Positions 25,601 through 34,657 of a stretch of DNA of 64,000 nt are shown here, piece by piece. Origin of the DNA: Actinomycetes bacterium (GTDB lineage: Bacteria > Actinomycetota > Acidimicrobiia > Acidimicrobiales > RAAP-2); contig JAJZUS010000002.1 of the NCBI GenBank assembly GCA_021848365.1, forward strand, positions 460,229-524,228, read 5' to 3'. Each line of letters starts with the position of its first letter. The stretch's first letter is position 1. The notes beneath the pieces were generated by a model, which was not told where the DNA came from, did no database searches, and saw nothing but the letters and a program-made list of their open reading frames with translations. Made by a program: the position numbers and the translations under genes.

Positions 25601-26215
25601 CTCAGGGATGGGCCGCGGCGTCGTCGCCAGCCCTCCCACCGAGGACGCGAAGGCCAGGATGATCTCTCGCGCCTCGGCCGCCTCGAGACGGCCGTCGTCG
25701 AGGTAGTCCCACACGCCCGAGAGGGCGTGGAAGACCGACCAGACCGCGGCCCGCACGAGGTCGACCCGCTCCGGGGCGGGGGAGATCATCTCGGTCCAGC
25801 GACCCACGATCGTCTCGCGCAGCTGGCGAGCCGCGCGCGCGACCGGCGCGGGGAGCTGGGCGAGGTCGGAGAAGATGTGACGCAGGAGCCGCTGATCGCT
25901 CGCCGGCAGCGCGAGGAGCAGGTCGACCTGCTGGGCGACGATCCGAACCGGCGGGGTGTCCGGGGGGCGGCGGATGACCGCGCTACGCAGCGGAGCGAAC
26001 CGGGCGCGCGCCGTGGCGAGGACGAGGTCGTCGAGCCCCCCGTAGTAGCGGTAGAGGAGCTGGCGACTGACCCCGACCTCGTCGGCGACGGCGGCCATGG
26101 TGAGGTGGGCGAAGCCGTCGCGCGCGATGATCGCCGCGACGGTGTCGACGATCTCCTGGCGCCGGTCCTCGGCGCGCCGGTACGACCGGCGCTCGTCTGA
26201 CGCGTCACTCCCCAC
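25571..26215 (-). CDS. TetR-family regulator, divergent from an MMPL transporter
   Basis: A 214-residue regulator: the HTH is at about residues 12-60 (MAAVADEVGVSRQLLYRYY), followed by a helical effector domain. The GTG at 26215 is preferred because GGAGAGGA precedes it; the frame is open for another 68 codons, but that part is only the shadow of the transporter gene. The only in-frame stop is at 25571, so the last ten codons lie on the complement of tRNA-Ser(UGA); the terminal residues (EWDSNPR) are the typical by-product of reading through a tRNA gene. The divergent gene is an MMPL exporter, and a perfect palindrome lies between them, so it probably represses both. Confidence 0.85.
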   Translation of the reverse strand: MGSDASDERRSYRRAEDRRQEIVDTVAAIIARDGFAHLTMAAVADEVGVSRQLLYRYYGGLDDLVLATARARFAPLRSAVIRRPPDTPPVRIVAQQVDLLLALPASDQRLLRHIFSDLAQLPAPVARAARQLRETIVGRWTEMISPAPERVDLVRAAVWSVFHALSGVWDYLDDGRLEAAEAREIILAFASSVGGLATTPRPIPERREWDSNPR

Positions 26216-26250
26216 GTCTCCATCCTCTCCGAGGTCGCCCTGCCACCAAT

Positions 26251-26267
26251 GTTTACAGAGTGTAAAC
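26251..26267. promoter_or_regulatory. TetR operator palindrome between regulator and MMPL gene
   Basis: GTTTACA-GAG-TGTAAAC is a perfect 7+3+7 inverted repeat in the short divergent intergenic region, the usual site for autoregulation by TetR proteins. Confidence 0.75.
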
Positions 26268-26294
26268 TTTTGTCTCGACCGCCCTGGAGGACCC

Positions 26295-28454
26295 GTGACG
26301 ACACCCCCCGCCCCCTCACGCCTCGATCGACTCGGCCGGTGGAGCGCCCGCCGTCCGGGACGCGTGCTCCTGCTCTGGCTCCTCGCGCTCGCCGCCGTGC
26401 TCGGCGCGTCGCGCGTCATCTCCCACGTCTACAACGACAGCGTCTCGATCTCGGGCACCCCGGCCGCGACCGGTGCGGCCCTGCTCGCCGCCCACGAGCC
26501 GAGCACCGGCGTCGCCTCGGGCACCGTCGTCCTGGCGGCGCCCCGCGGGACGCTCATCGCGCACCAGACCGCGGTCGAACAGACCCGGACGCGACTCGCG
26601 GCCCTGCCCGACGTGCTCGCGGTGGGCGACCCGCTGGCTCCGGGAGCGACGAGCCTCTCACGCGACGGATCCATCGGCTACCTCACGGTGAGCCTCTCGA
26701 CCTCCACGCGATCGCTGCCGAGCGGCTTCGCCGCCTTGCTCGGGACGGCCGTCGCCCCCGCCCGGGCCGACGGCCTGCACGCGGCCTTCGGCGGGGGCTT
26801 CGATCAGGTCACCCGCCCCAAGGTGTCGGATCGTCGCTCCGAGACCATCGGGCTCGTGGTCGCCGCCGTCGTGCTGGCGATCGTCTTCGGCTCCCTCCTC
26901 GGCGCCCTCGTTCCCCTCGTGACGGCCGTGGTGGCCGTCCTGCTCGCCCTCGGCGCCCTCGGACTACTCGCGGCCACCCTCAGCTTCGGGACGGCGGCCC
27001 CGACGCTCGCGGCGATGATCGGCCTCGGGGTCGGGATCGACTACGCGCTCTTCCTCACCACGCGCTTCCGCCAATTGGTGATGGACGGCGTCGACCCGGT
27101 GGAGGGGGCCGGACGCGTGACCGCGTCGAGCGGGCACGCGGTCCTGACCGCCGCCGCGACCGTGGCGGTCGCCATGCTCGGCCTCTACGGCTCGGGCGTC
27201 ACCTTCATCGGCCAGCTGGGCCTCGCGGCCGTGGTCGGCGTCGCCACCTCGGCGCTGGCCGCCGTCACCCTGGTCCCGGCGATGCTCGGCTGGCTCGGGT
27301 CCCGCGTCGACCGGGTCGCCGTGCGCCGCCCCGTCGCCGAGGGCGGCGGCGAGACCGACGGCTGGCGCCGCTACGCCGCGCGCCTCGAGCGTCGGCCGGT
27401 GCGCTTCCTGCTCCTCGGGGTCCTCGCCCTCCTCGTGCTGGCGATCCCCACGCTGTCACTGCGAACCGGGCACGTGAGCGACGGGACCGACCCGACCACC
27501 TTCTCGGATCGGCAGGCCTACGACCTCATCGCCACGGGCTTCGGACCGGGCGCCAACGGCCCCCTCACCGTCGTGCTCGACGTGCGCCACGCCCACGGCG
27601 TCGCGGCCCTCGTCGCCACCGCGCAGCGTGACCTCGCGGCCACGGCGGACGTGGCGTCGGTGAGCCCGGCGCGACCCTCTCCCGACGGGGCCCTCGAGGT
27701 CCTCACCGTCGTCCCCCGCTCCGGGCCGGCCGACGCGGCCACCCCCGCCCTCGTCACCCGCCTCACGGGGACCGTCCTGCCCCGGGTCATTGCCGGGACC
27801 GGGGCGGCGGCCTACGTCACCGGGGCGACGGCCTCGCAGATCCAGTTCGACGGCGTGGTGACCTCGCGGACCCCGCTCATCATGGGGATCGTGATCGCGC
27901 TCGCCGTCTTGCTCATCCTGAGCGCCTTCCGTAGCCTGGCGCTCGCCCTCGAGGCGGCCGTCGTCAACCTCCTCTCCATCGGCGCCGCCTACGGCGTCGT
28001 CGTCGCGGTCTTCCAGTGGGGCTGGGGCCGGTCCCTCCTCGGGGTGAGCCAGTCGGTCCCCGTCGAGGCCTACGTCCCCATGATGATGTTCGCGATCGTC
28101 TTCGGGCTCTCGATGGACTACGAGGTCTTCCTGCTCTCCCGGGTCCGCGAGGCGTGGGGGATCCACCGCGAGGCCGGCCGCGCCGTGACCGACGGGCTGG
28201 CGCACACGGGCCGCGTGATCAGTGCGGCGGCCACCATCATGATCAGCGTCTTCCTCTCCTTCGTCACCTCGGACCTCGTCGTCGTGAAGCAGCTGGCCGT
28301 CGGACTGGCCGCCAGCGTGGCGATCGACGCGACCCTGGTGCGCCTCCTGCTCGTGCCGACGACGATGTTCCTCCTCGGCGAGCGGAACTGGTGGATCCCG
28401 CGCTGGCTCGACCGCGTCCTACCGCGTCTCGACGTCGAGGGCGGTTCGCGCTAG
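26295..28454 (+). CDS. MMPL (RND superfamily) membrane transporter
   Basis: A 719-residue inner membrane protein with the duplicated MMPL plan: each half has one helix, a large extracytoplasmic loop and five helices. Characteristic segments are GVGIDYALFLTTRFRQ (about residue 245) and LSMDYEVFLLSRVREA (about 610) in the two halves. Such proteins export lipids, siderophores or drugs using the proton gradient. The GTG has a GGAGG ribosome binding site 4 nt upstream. The length is shorter than mycobacterial MmpL but normal for YdfJ-like proteins. It is divergent from a TetR gene, so inducible export of a toxic or lipidic compound is likely (inference). The end overlaps pheA tail to tail by 4 bp. 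Confidence 0.93.
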   Translation: MTTPPAPSRLDRLGRWSARRPGRVLLLWLLALAAVLGASRVISHVYNDSVSISGTPAATGAALLAAHEPSTGVASGTVVLAAPRGTLIAHQTAVEQTRTRLAALPDVLAVGDPLAPGATSLSRDGSIGYLTVSLSTSTRSLPSGFAALLGTAVAPARADGLHAAFGGGFDQVTRPKVSDRRSETIGLVVAAVVLAIVFGSLLGALVPLVTAVVAVLLALGALGLLAATLSFGTAAPTLAAMIGLGVGIDYALFLTTRFRQLVMDGVDPVEGAGRVTASSGHAVLTAAATVAVAMLGLYGSGVTFIGQLGLAAVVGVATSALAAVTLVPAMLGWLGSRVDRVAVRRPVAEGGGETDGWRRYAARLERRPVRFLLLGVLALLVLAIPTLSLRTGHVSDGTDPTTFSDRQAYDLIATGFGPGANGPLTVVLDVRHAHGVAALVATAQRDLAATADVASVSPARPSPDGALEVLTVVPRSGPADAATPALVTRLTGTVLPRVIAGTGAAAYVTGATASQIQFDGVVTSRTPLIMGIVIALAVLLILSAFRSLALALEAAVVNLLSIGAAYGVVVAVFQWGWGRSLLGVSQSVPVEAYVPMMMFAIVFGLSMDYEVFLLSRVREAWGIHREAGRAVTDGLAHTGRVISAAATIMISVFLSFVTSDLVVVKQLAVGLAASVAIDATLVRLLLVPTTMFLLGERNWWIPRWLDRVLPRLDVEGGSR

Positions 28455-29365
28455 TCGCGCGCGACGCGCTGTCGCAGGTCGTCGATCCACGTCGAGGCCG
28501 CGCGGCGCGCGGCGTCGACCTCGGCCCGCCGGGTCGAGGCCGCGCGCCCGCTCACCGGATAGGAGCCGAGGAACTTCACGCGCGCGAGGTGGGCCTGGAG
28601 ATCGGCGAGGCAGTCGGCGACCACGTCGTCGGCGACGTGGCCCTCGAACTCGATGACGAAGCAGTAGTCCCCGAGGCCCCGCTTGGTCGGTCGACTCTCG
28701 AGCTTCGTGAGGTTGATGTCGCGGGCCGCGAACCGACCCAGGATGCCGTAGAGGGAACCGGGGCGGTCGGCGTCCTGGAAGCAGACGATCGAGGTGCGGT
28801 CGTGACCGGTGGGCGCCGCGATCACGTCGCGGCCGACGAGGACGAACCGCGTGGCGTTGTCGGGGTGGTCCTCGACGTCGGCCTCGAGGGTCGCGAGGCC
28901 GAAGAGGGTGCCGGCCGTCGCCGAGCCGATCGCGGCCCAGGGCTCGGGGCTCTCGGCGACGAGGCGCGCCGCCTCCGAGGTGGACGAAGTGGGCCGCACC
29001 TCAACACCGGGGTGCTGGGTGAGGAAGGCTCGGCACTGGGCGAGGGCGTGAACGTAGCTGAGCACGGCCGTCAGGTCTCCCGCCGCGACGCCCGGACGAG
29101 CGAGCAGGTGCAGGTGGACGGGCAGGACCAGCTCGCGGACGACGAAGAGGTCGTGGTCGAAGACGAGGCCGTCGATGGTGGCCGAGACCGTTCCCTCGAT
29201 GGCGTTCTCGAGGGGAATGAGTCCCTGGTCGACGCGACCCGCGGCGACGTCGGCGAGCAGGTCGGCGAAGGTCGGCGCCGGCACGGGCTCGACGCCCTCG
29301 AGCGTGAGGACGGCCTCGTGCGAGAACGAGCCGGCCGGGCCCAGGAATCCGACGGTTGGCGCCAT
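28451..29365 (-). CDS. pheA: Prephenate dehydratase
   Basis: A 304-residue monofunctional prephenate dehydratase with a C-terminal ACT domain: prephenate to phenylpyruvate in phenylalanine synthesis. The catalytic domain has GPAGSFSHEAV, ENAIEGTVSATIDGL and DNATRFVLV with the Thr-Arg-Phe motif. The ACT domain (about residues 195-275) carries GSLYGILGRFAARDINLTKL (in part) and ESRPTKR, the phenylalanine-binding feedback motifs. A TACCAT box lies 5 nt before the ATG, so the mRNA may be leaderless. It is not linked to other aromatic genes here. Confidence 0.96.
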   Translation of the reverse strand: MAPTVGFLGPAGSFSHEAVLTLEGVEPVPAPTFADLLADVAAGRVDQGLIPLENAIEGTVSATIDGLVFDHDLFVVRELVLPVHLHLLARPGVAAGDLTAVLSYVHALAQCRAFLTQHPGVEVRPTSSTSEAARLVAESPEPWAAIGSATAGTLFGLATLEADVEDHPDNATRFVLVGRDVIAAPTGHDRTSIVCFQDADRPGSLYGILGRFAARDINLTKLESRPTKRGLGDYCFVIEFEGHVADDVVADCLADLQAHLARVKFLGSYPVSGRAASTRRAEVDAARRAASTWIDDLRQRVARD

Positions 29366-29445
29366 GTCCCATGGTACCGAGGACCCCGAACGGGCCGACC
29401 CGGAAGGGGGCTCTACGATGGTCCGGGCCGTTTCGAGGAGAAGCC

Positions 29446-30816
29446 ATGGGTCACCCGATGTTCCAGTACGACGCGCGCGCGACGGAGGCGGTCTTCGACT
29501 ACTGCCGTGAGCGGCTCTCGATGGATCCCGTCCCCCTGGACCTCGGCGGGCTCGCCGACCTGCCCACCGCGGAGATGGACGGACTCATCACCGAGGAGGG
29601 CCACCCGGCCGAGGAGGTGCTCGACTTCTTCCGCGAGCGGCTCGCGCCCGCCGTCGTCTCGATCGACGCGCCGACGTTCCTCGCCTTCATCCCCAACGCA
29701 CCGACCAAGAACTCGCTGCTCTTCGACATGGTGGTGGCCTGCTCCGGGCTCAACGGCACGAGTTGGCTGGAGGCAGCCGGGGTCGTCATCGCGGAGAACC
29801 AGGCGCTCGACTTCCTCGCGCGCGCGGCCGGACTGCCCGCCGGCGCCGGCGGCGTCTTCGTGTCGGGCGGGTCGGCGGGCAACCTATCCGGTCTCACCGT
29901 CGGTCGCGACCTCGGGCGCGCCGCTCGTCCCCACCTCGACCCGCACCGCGTGCGCTTCGCCATCTCGGCCGACGCCCACTCGAGCGTGGGTAAGGCCCTC
30001 CACGTGATCGGGGTCGACGCCCTCGTCGTCGAGCCCGACGACCACCGCTTCACCCGAGCCGTCCTCGAGGCCGCCCTCGCGGCCGACGATCACCCCGAGG
30101 ACGTCATCGGCGTCGTGGCGACGGCCGGCACGACCAACGCCGGCATCATCGACGACCTCGAGGGCCTCGGCACCTTCGCCCGCGAGCACGACCTCTGGTT
30201 CCACGTGGACGGCGCCTACGGCGGCGCGGCCATGCTCAGCCGGACCCTGGCCCCGGAGTTCGCGGGCCTGCGCCACGCCGACAGCTTCGTCGTCGACCCC
30301 CACAAGTGGCTCTTCGCGCCGCTCGACTGCGCGGCCCTCCTCTACCGAGACCCCACCGCCGCCCGTCACGTGCTGGCCCAGCAGGCCGGCTACCTCGACA
30401 TCCTCCACGAGGGCGACGACGCGGACTACGAGTGGAACCCCTCGGACTTCGCGCTGCACCTCTCGCGCCGGGCCCGCGGACTCCCGTTCTGGTTCTCCCT
30501 CGCGACCTACGGCGTCGCGGCCTACCGGACGGCGATCCAGGCCGGCATCGACCTCGCGCTGCGCACCGCCGAGATCGTCCAGGAGTACGACCACCTCGAG
30601 CTGGTGCGCCCGGCCGGGCTGTCGATCGTGATGTTCCGCCGACCGGGCTGGTCGGACGAGCGCTACACGGAGTGGACCCACGACCTGCTGCGTCGCCAGA
30701 TCGCCTTCGTCACCCCGACGAAGTGGGAGGGCGAGACCATCGCCCGCTTCGCGTTCCTCCACCCCGACACCGACGAGGCGCTCATCCGCACCGTCCTCGA
30801 GTCGATGAGGGACTGA
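29446..30816 (+). CDS. PLP-dependent group II decarboxylase
   Basis: A 456-residue pyridoxal-phosphate enzyme of the aromatic amino acid/glutamate/diaminobutyrate decarboxylase family. The PLP lysine is in VVDPHKWLFAP near residue 290, the PLP-binding HVDGAYGG lies before it, and GTTNAGIIDDL is the conserved glycine-rich segment. The ATG at 29446 (MGHPMFQYD) is preceded by GAGGAG; 30 upstream codons in frame have no family match. It is divergent from pheA, which would fit aromatic amino acid metabolism, but the substrate is not clear. A second member of the family lies at 49-50.5 kb. Confidence 0.88.
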   Translation: MGHPMFQYDARATEAVFDYCRERLSMDPVPLDLGGLADLPTAEMDGLITEEGHPAEEVLDFFRERLAPAVVSIDAPTFLAFIPNAPTKNSLLFDMVVACSGLNGTSWLEAAGVVIAENQALDFLARAAGLPAGAGGVFVSGGSAGNLSGLTVGRDLGRAARPHLDPHRVRFAISADAHSSVGKALHVIGVDALVVEPDDHRFTRAVLEAALAADDHPEDVIGVVATAGTTNAGIIDDLEGLGTFAREHDLWFHVDGAYGGAAMLSRTLAPEFAGLRHADSFVVDPHKWLFAPLDCAALLYRDPTAARHVLAQQAGYLDILHEGDDADYEWNPSDFALHLSRRARGLPFWFSLATYGVAAYRTAIQAGIDLALRTAEIVQEYDHLELVRPAGLSIVMFRRPGWSDERYTEWTHDLLRRQIAFVTPTKWEGETIARFAFLHPDTDEALIRTVLESMRD

Positions 30817-30817
30817 G

Positions 30818-31333
30818 GTGGCGCGCTCCGCGCTCGCTGAGGCCTTCGACCACCACGCGTGGGCCAACCGCACGCTGCTCGCCGCCCTCGCCGCCCTCGA
30901 TCCCGCGCGACGCGACGTGTCGCTGCTCGGCACCTACGGCACGGTCATCGCCACCTTCGAGCACCTGGTGAGCGGCGACGGCTTCTACCTGGCGACCCTC
31001 GGGGAGCCCGAGGAGGGGGACGCCGACACCGGAGACGTCCACGACCGCCTCGGCGCGCTCGCCGAGCTCGTCGAGCGGCACGCCCGCGCCTGGGAACGAG
31101 TGCTCGCGACCCTCGGGGAGGACCCCGACCGGGTCGTCACCGACGTCGACGAGGCCGGCTGGCGCCGCGACGCGAGTGTGGGGCTGCGCTGCGCGCAGGC
31201 CCTCCAACACGGCACCGAGCACCGGGCCCAGATCCTGACGGCCCTCACCTTCCACGGGCTCGCGGCGCCCGACCTCTCCGTCTGGGCCTACGGGGACGCG
31301 ACGGGTCGAGTGCTCGAGACGCCGCCGAGCTAG
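30818..31333 (+). CDS. DinB family protein
   Basis: A 171-residue DinB-type four-helix protein. EAFDHHAWANRTLLAAL (residues 8-24), FEHLVSGDGFYL (about 48-59) and ALQHGTEHRAQILTAL (about 129-144) contain the three His positions that bind a divalent metal in this superfamily. It begins one base after the decarboxylase stop and is probably cotranscribed. DinB proteins include mycothiol transferases and isomerases; the partner here is unknown. Confidence 0.85.
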   Translation: MARSALAEAFDHHAWANRTLLAALAALDPARRDVSLLGTYGTVIATFEHLVSGDGFYLATLGEPEEGDADTGDVHDRLGALAELVERHARAWERVLATLGEDPDRVVTDVDEAGWRRDASVGLRCAQALQHGTEHRAQILTALTFHGLAAPDLSVWAYGDATGRVLETPPS

Positions 31334-32334
31334 CCGAGCAGCGGGTCCGCGGGCCAGCGGGTCGCGCGTCCCGCGTCGCGGGCCCGGGACCACGCCACGC
31401 CGCCGAGGGCCTCCAGCACGACGCGGTTCCCGAGATACGCCGTGACCTCGGCGTGGTCGTAGGGCGGTGAGACCTCGACCACGTCGAGACCGCCGAGAGG
31501 TCCCTCCATCGCGATGCGGCGAACCGCGTCGAGGAGTTGACGACTGGAGAGGCCGCCGGGCTCGGGGGTGCCGGTCCCCGGCGCGTGGCCCGGGTCGACC
31601 ACGTCGACGTCGACCGAGAGCCAGATCGCGTCGCAGTCGGTGCGGGCGAGGTCGAGGGCCTCGTCGAGGACGGCGTCGAGACCACGCGCCACGATCTCGG
31701 ACATCTCGAAGGAGCGCATGCCCTGCTCGGCCATCCACGCCAGGGTCTCGGGCTCGGGCCAGTAGCCGCGCAGCCCGATCTGGATGAACCGGTCGCCGCG
31801 GCAGGCCCCCGAGTCGATCAGCCGGCGCATGGGCGTCCCGTGGCCGTAGAGGGAGCCGAACTGGGTGTCCCCGGTGTCGGCGTGGGCGTCGAAGTGGATG
31901 ACCGCGACCCGGCCCCAGCCCCGCACGCGGGCGAGGCCGGTCACGTCGGGCAGGGCGATCGTGTGGTCGCCGCCGAGCACCACCGGCAGCACGCCCGCGC
32001 CCGCCACCTGGGCCACGCGCGCCTCGAGGCGCGACAGGGCGATCTCGGTCTCCCCCGACGGCATCTCGACGTCGCCGAGGTCCACGACGCGCAGGTCGAC
32101 GAGGGGATCGACGCCGAGCGCGAGGCTGGGCCGCGACCCGTCGTGGGGCAGGTAGTCCGTCAGTCGGATCGCCTGAGGTCCGAAGCGGCACCCGGAGCGG
32201 TGCGAGGTCCCCCCGTCGAACGGGGCCCCGATGATCGCCGCGCCGGCGTGGCGCCAGCTGGTCGGCTCGTCGGGGTCGGCCGCCGGGACGCCGAGGAACG
32301 TCGCGTCCGGTCCGTACATGTTGCCGATTCTCAC
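31330..32334 (-). CDS. Agmatinase/ureohydrolase family protein
   Basis: A 334-residue Mn-dependent ureohydrolase of the SpeB type. The metal ligands are in GGDHTI, HFDAHADTGD and SVDVDVVDPGHAPGTG, matching the three ureohydrolase signatures. It would hydrolyse agmatine to putrescine and urea, or guanidinobutyrate or a similar guanidine compound; selectivity cannot be read. The GTG at 32334 follows TGAGGAGGACC, so translation starts just after the preceding stop; the frame is open 17 codons further, inside the upstream gene. It forms an operon with the upstream alpha/beta hydrolase. Confidence 0.9.
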   Translation of the reverse strand: MRIGNMYGPDATFLGVPAADPDEPTSWRHAGAAIIGAPFDGGTSHRSGCRFGPQAIRLTDYLPHDGSRPSLALGVDPLVDLRVVDLGDVEMPSGETEIALSRLEARVAQVAGAGVLPVVLGGDHTIALPDVTGLARVRGWGRVAVIHFDAHADTGDTQFGSLYGHGTPMRRLIDSGACRGDRFIQIGLRGYWPEPETLAWMAEQGMRSFEMSEIVARGLDAVLDEALDLARTDCDAIWLSVDVDVVDPGHAPGTGTPEPGGLSSRQLLDAVRRIAMEGPLGGLDVVEVSPPYDHAEVTAYLGNRVVLEALGGVAWSRARDAGRATRWPADPLLG

Positions 32335-32344
32335 GCGGTCCTCC

Positions 32345-33226
32345 TCAGTCGAACGCCGCCGCCAGCTCGGCGGCGATCTCGTCACGGTGTCGGGCGACGA
32401 GCGAGACGTGCCCCTCGTCCGGCCGGTGGCGGATCCGGGCCCCGGGGATCGTCGTCCCGAGCCAGACCCCGTGGGTCGGGGGCACCATCCGGTCCTCGTC
32501 CCCGTACCAGATGGTCACCGGTCGCTCGATCGTCGCCGGGTCGAAGCCCCAGGGTGCGAGGAAGGCCTGGTCGTCGTCGTGGAAGCCGAGCCAGCCGCCG
32601 GCGACGGCGTCGCGTACGAGCTGCGACCACCACGTGCGGCCGTCCTGGTCGAAGACGGCGAGGTCGGCCGCCGAGAGCAGCCCCCCGAACAGGTCGACCA
32701 CGTTCTCGGGGGTGGCCTCCCCCAGCGCGGCCGCCGCCGTCGCGAGGGCCTCCTCGTAGGCCGGACCGCCCTCGAGGGCTAGGCGGAACTCCTCGACGTT
32801 CTCCTCGGCCATCCCCGCGGTCCAGTCGAAGCCGACGCCGTAGGGGGCGACGCCCGCGAGGCTCCAGGCCCCGACGCAACGCTCCGCGTCACGGGCCGCA
32901 CAGGCGAGGGCGTGTGGTCCGCCTCCCGACCAGCCGACGCTCGCGTAGCGGTCGCGCCCCACGTGATCGAGGGCGAGACGGACGTCGGCGACGACGTCGG
33001 CGACCGTGCGACCCGCGCGGCGGGTCGACCCGGCGTAGCCGGGACGGCTCAGCGCGATCACGAAGAGCCCGTGGGCCTCGGCGACGGCGGCGAACTCGTG
33101 CGCGAGGAGGGCTGAGCCGGGCGTCCCGTGGTGCAGGACCACGGTCCGGCCGTCGGCGGGGCCCACGTGCCGTCCCTCGATCAGGCCGCCGTCGGGGCGG
33201 CGGACGCGGAACAACTCCTCGGGCAT
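32345..33226 (-). CDS. Alpha/beta hydrolase
   Basis: A 293-residue alpha/beta hydrolase. LHHGTPGS holds the oxyanion region, the nucleophile Ser is in GWSGGGPHALA (about residue 103) and the His is in DEGHVSLVARH near the end. The cap lies between about 140 and 220. The ATG (MPEELFRV) has a GGAGGAG ribosome binding site; 12 earlier in-frame codons lack one. It is 10 bp upstream of the agmatinase gene. The substrate is unknown. Confidence 0.85.
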   Translation of the reverse strand: MPEELFRVRRPDGGLIEGRHVGPADGRTVVLHHGTPGSALLAHEFAAVAEAHGLFVIALSRPGYAGSTRRAGRTVADVVADVRLALDHVGRDRYASVGWSGGGPHALACAARDAERCVGAWSLAGVAPYGVGFDWTAGMAEENVEEFRLALEGGPAYEEALATAAAALGEATPENVVDLFGGLLSAADLAVFDQDGRTWWSQLVRDAVAGGWLGFHDDDQAFLAPWGFDPATIERPVTIWYGDEDRMVPPTHGVWLGTTIPGARIRHRPDEGHVSLVARHRDEIAAELAAAFD

Positions 33227-33264
33227 GGCTCCTCCGTGACGTCGCGGCGCAACGCGCCTCACCC

Positions 33265-33270
33265 TACGCT
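33265..33270 (+). promoter_or_regulatory. -10 box TACGCT, leaderless SRPBCC gene
   Basis: TACGCT ends 7 nt before the GTG at 33278, which fixes the start inside a longer open frame. Confidence 0.6.
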
Positions 33271-33277
33271 ACGGACC

Positions 33278-33718
33278 GTGGGCCACCGTCGCGTCGTCAC
33301 CGCCACCCGCGTGGTCTCGGCCGCGCCGGAGCGGGTCTTCGACCTGCTGGCCGACCCGTGCCAGCACCCCCTCCTCGACGGGTCCGGCACCGTGCTCGCG
33401 GTGCGGTCGGCGCCGCCGCGGCTCTTCCTCGGCGCGACCTTCGCCATGGGGATGCGAATGGGCCTGCCCTACGTGACGCGCAATCGGGTCGTCGTCTTCG
33501 AAGAAGGTCGCGCGATCGCCTGGCACCACCCCGCCCGGTTCGTCTGGCGCTACGACCTCGAGCCCGTGGAGGACGGGACGCGGGTGACCGAGTCGTTCGA
33601 CTACTCCGCGCCCTGGGGCGTCGTGATCGAGTGGCTGGGGTGGCCCGAGCGCAACCGTCGAGCCATGGCGGCGACGCTCGAGCGGCTCGCGCGGCTCGTC
33701 GCGGGTGAGGCGGTCTAG
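33278..33718 (+). CDS. SRPBCC family protein
   Basis: A 146-residue SRPBCC/polyketide cyclase-like protein: VVSAAPERVFDLLADPCQHP at the N-terminus, the central strand RNRVVVFEEGRAIAWHHPAR and a C-terminal helix RRAMAATLERLARLVAG, the usual layout of the fold. The GTG is chosen by the -10 box 7 nt upstream. The ligand is unknown. The stop overlaps the end of a GNAT gene on the other strand. Confidence 0.8.
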   Translation: MGHRRVVTATRVVSAAPERVFDLLADPCQHPLLDGSGTVLAVRSAPPRLFLGATFAMGMRMGLPYVTRNRVVVFEEGRAIAWHHPARFVWRYDLEPVEDGTRVTESFDYSAPWGVVIEWLGWPERNRRAMAATLERLARLVAGEAV

Positions 33719-34176
33719 GCCCCGAGGTCCTTCACGATGACCGTGTGGGGCAGACCGGTGTGGGGGCTGAGGTGCTCGGACCCGGGCACCGTCGACCAGC
33801 CCGTCGCCCGGTAGAAGCCGAGGGCGGTGTCGCGGCCGTTGGCCCACAGCTCCTCGACGCCGCGCGCGCGCAGCTCGGCCTCGCCCATCTCGGCGACGGC
33901 GGCGCCGTAGCCGCGCCCCTGGACGTCGAAGTCGGTCGCCATGTAGCGAAGCTGGTAGGCGACGCACTCGGGGTGGACCGGCGAGGGCGACGGATAGTAG
34001 GAGGCGGTCACGACGACCCGGTCTCCGATCAGGCCGGCGACGTGGATTGCCGTCTCGTCATCGTCCCGGGGGTCGTCCACCACAGCCGCGGGGTCCGCGC
34101 CCCGCAGTACTCGGCGGCGTACGTCGTGGAGGCGTTCGGGTCGCACCCGCTCCACGCGGAAGTCGTTCTCAGTCAA
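33715..34176 (-). CDS. GNAT-family N-acetyltransferase
   Basis: A 153-residue acetyltransferase. The acetyl-CoA motif A is in YMATDFDVQGRGYGAAVAEM (about residues 78-97), and NGRDTALGFYRATGWSTV is the typical C-terminal helix-strand. Its start overlaps the end of a second GNAT gene by 8 bp, so the three genes PaiB-like, GNAT, GNAT form an operon on the minus strand. The substrate is unknown. Confidence 0.88.
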   Translation of the reverse strand: MTENDFRVERVRPERLHDVRRRVLRGADPAAVVDDPRDDDETAIHVAGLIGDRVVVTASYYPSPSPVHPECVAYQLRYMATDFDVQGRGYGAAVAEMGEAELRARGVEELWANGRDTALGFYRATGWSTVPGSEHLSPHTGLPHTVIVKDLGA

Positions 34177-34657
34177 GGTCCCTCACCATGGTCAACAGTC
34201 GTAGCGACGGGTCTCGGGTCATGGTACTCATCTCGCCGGTGGGGACGAATCCGAGCCGGCCGTAGAAGGTCCGGGCCCGAGTGACCGTCTCGGTCACGTG
34301 CAGGTAGAGGTGACGCCCGCCGACCGCACGCGCCCAGCGCGCGACCTCCTCGACCAGCGCGTCCGCGACGCCGGTGCCGCGAGCGCGGGGCGCGACGTAC
34401 ATCGCGTAGAGCCAGTGGGTCCCGGGGGCCTCGTCGTTCCAGCCCCCCGACGCGAGGCCGACCTCCTCACCGTCGAGCAGGCCGAAGTAGAAGTTCCAGT
34501 CGCGAGCGGCCTCCCGCCAGCGGTGCGGGGACCAGCGACTCAGGTCGGCGAAGGTCGAGCCGTAGGCGTCGGGCGTGTCGCGCAGGGCCTCTAGGCGAAT
34601 GGCCCGCAGGGTCGTCGCATCGGCCACCCCGCAGGGCCGCACCCCGATCTCAGGCAT
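34169..34657 (-). CDS. GNAT-family N-acetyltransferase
   Basis: A 162-residue acetyltransferase. Motif A is MYVAPRARGTGVADALVEEV (about residues 83-102), then HLYLHVTETVTRARTFYGRLGF for the C-terminal part. The ATG at 34657 overlaps the upstream PaiB-like stop by 8 bp; another ATG 12 codons earlier is possible. In other bacteria PaiA (a GNAT polyamine acetylase) and PaiB are adjacent, so a polyamine link is possible here, with an agmatinase nearby (inference). Confidence 0.86.
   Translation of the reverse strand: MPEIGVRPCGVADATTLRAIRLEALRDTPDAYGSTFADLSRWSPHRWREAARDWNFYFGLLDGEEVGLASGGWNDEAPGTHWLYAMYVAPRARGTGVADALVEEVARWARAVGGRHLYLHVTETVTRARTFYGRLGFVPTGEMSTMTRDPSLRLLTMVRDLD

Noticed and set aside
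27265..30007. Long frames covering the MMPL, pheA and decarboxylase genes
   Set aside because: Antisense or shifted readings of MMPL, pheA and the decarboxylase; composition is Arg/Gly/Pro-rich with no domain.
32335..32385. Longer agmatinase N-terminus starting at 32385
   Set aside because: It would overlap the upstream hydrolase by 40 bp and lacks a ribosome binding site; the GTG at 32334 has GGAGGA.
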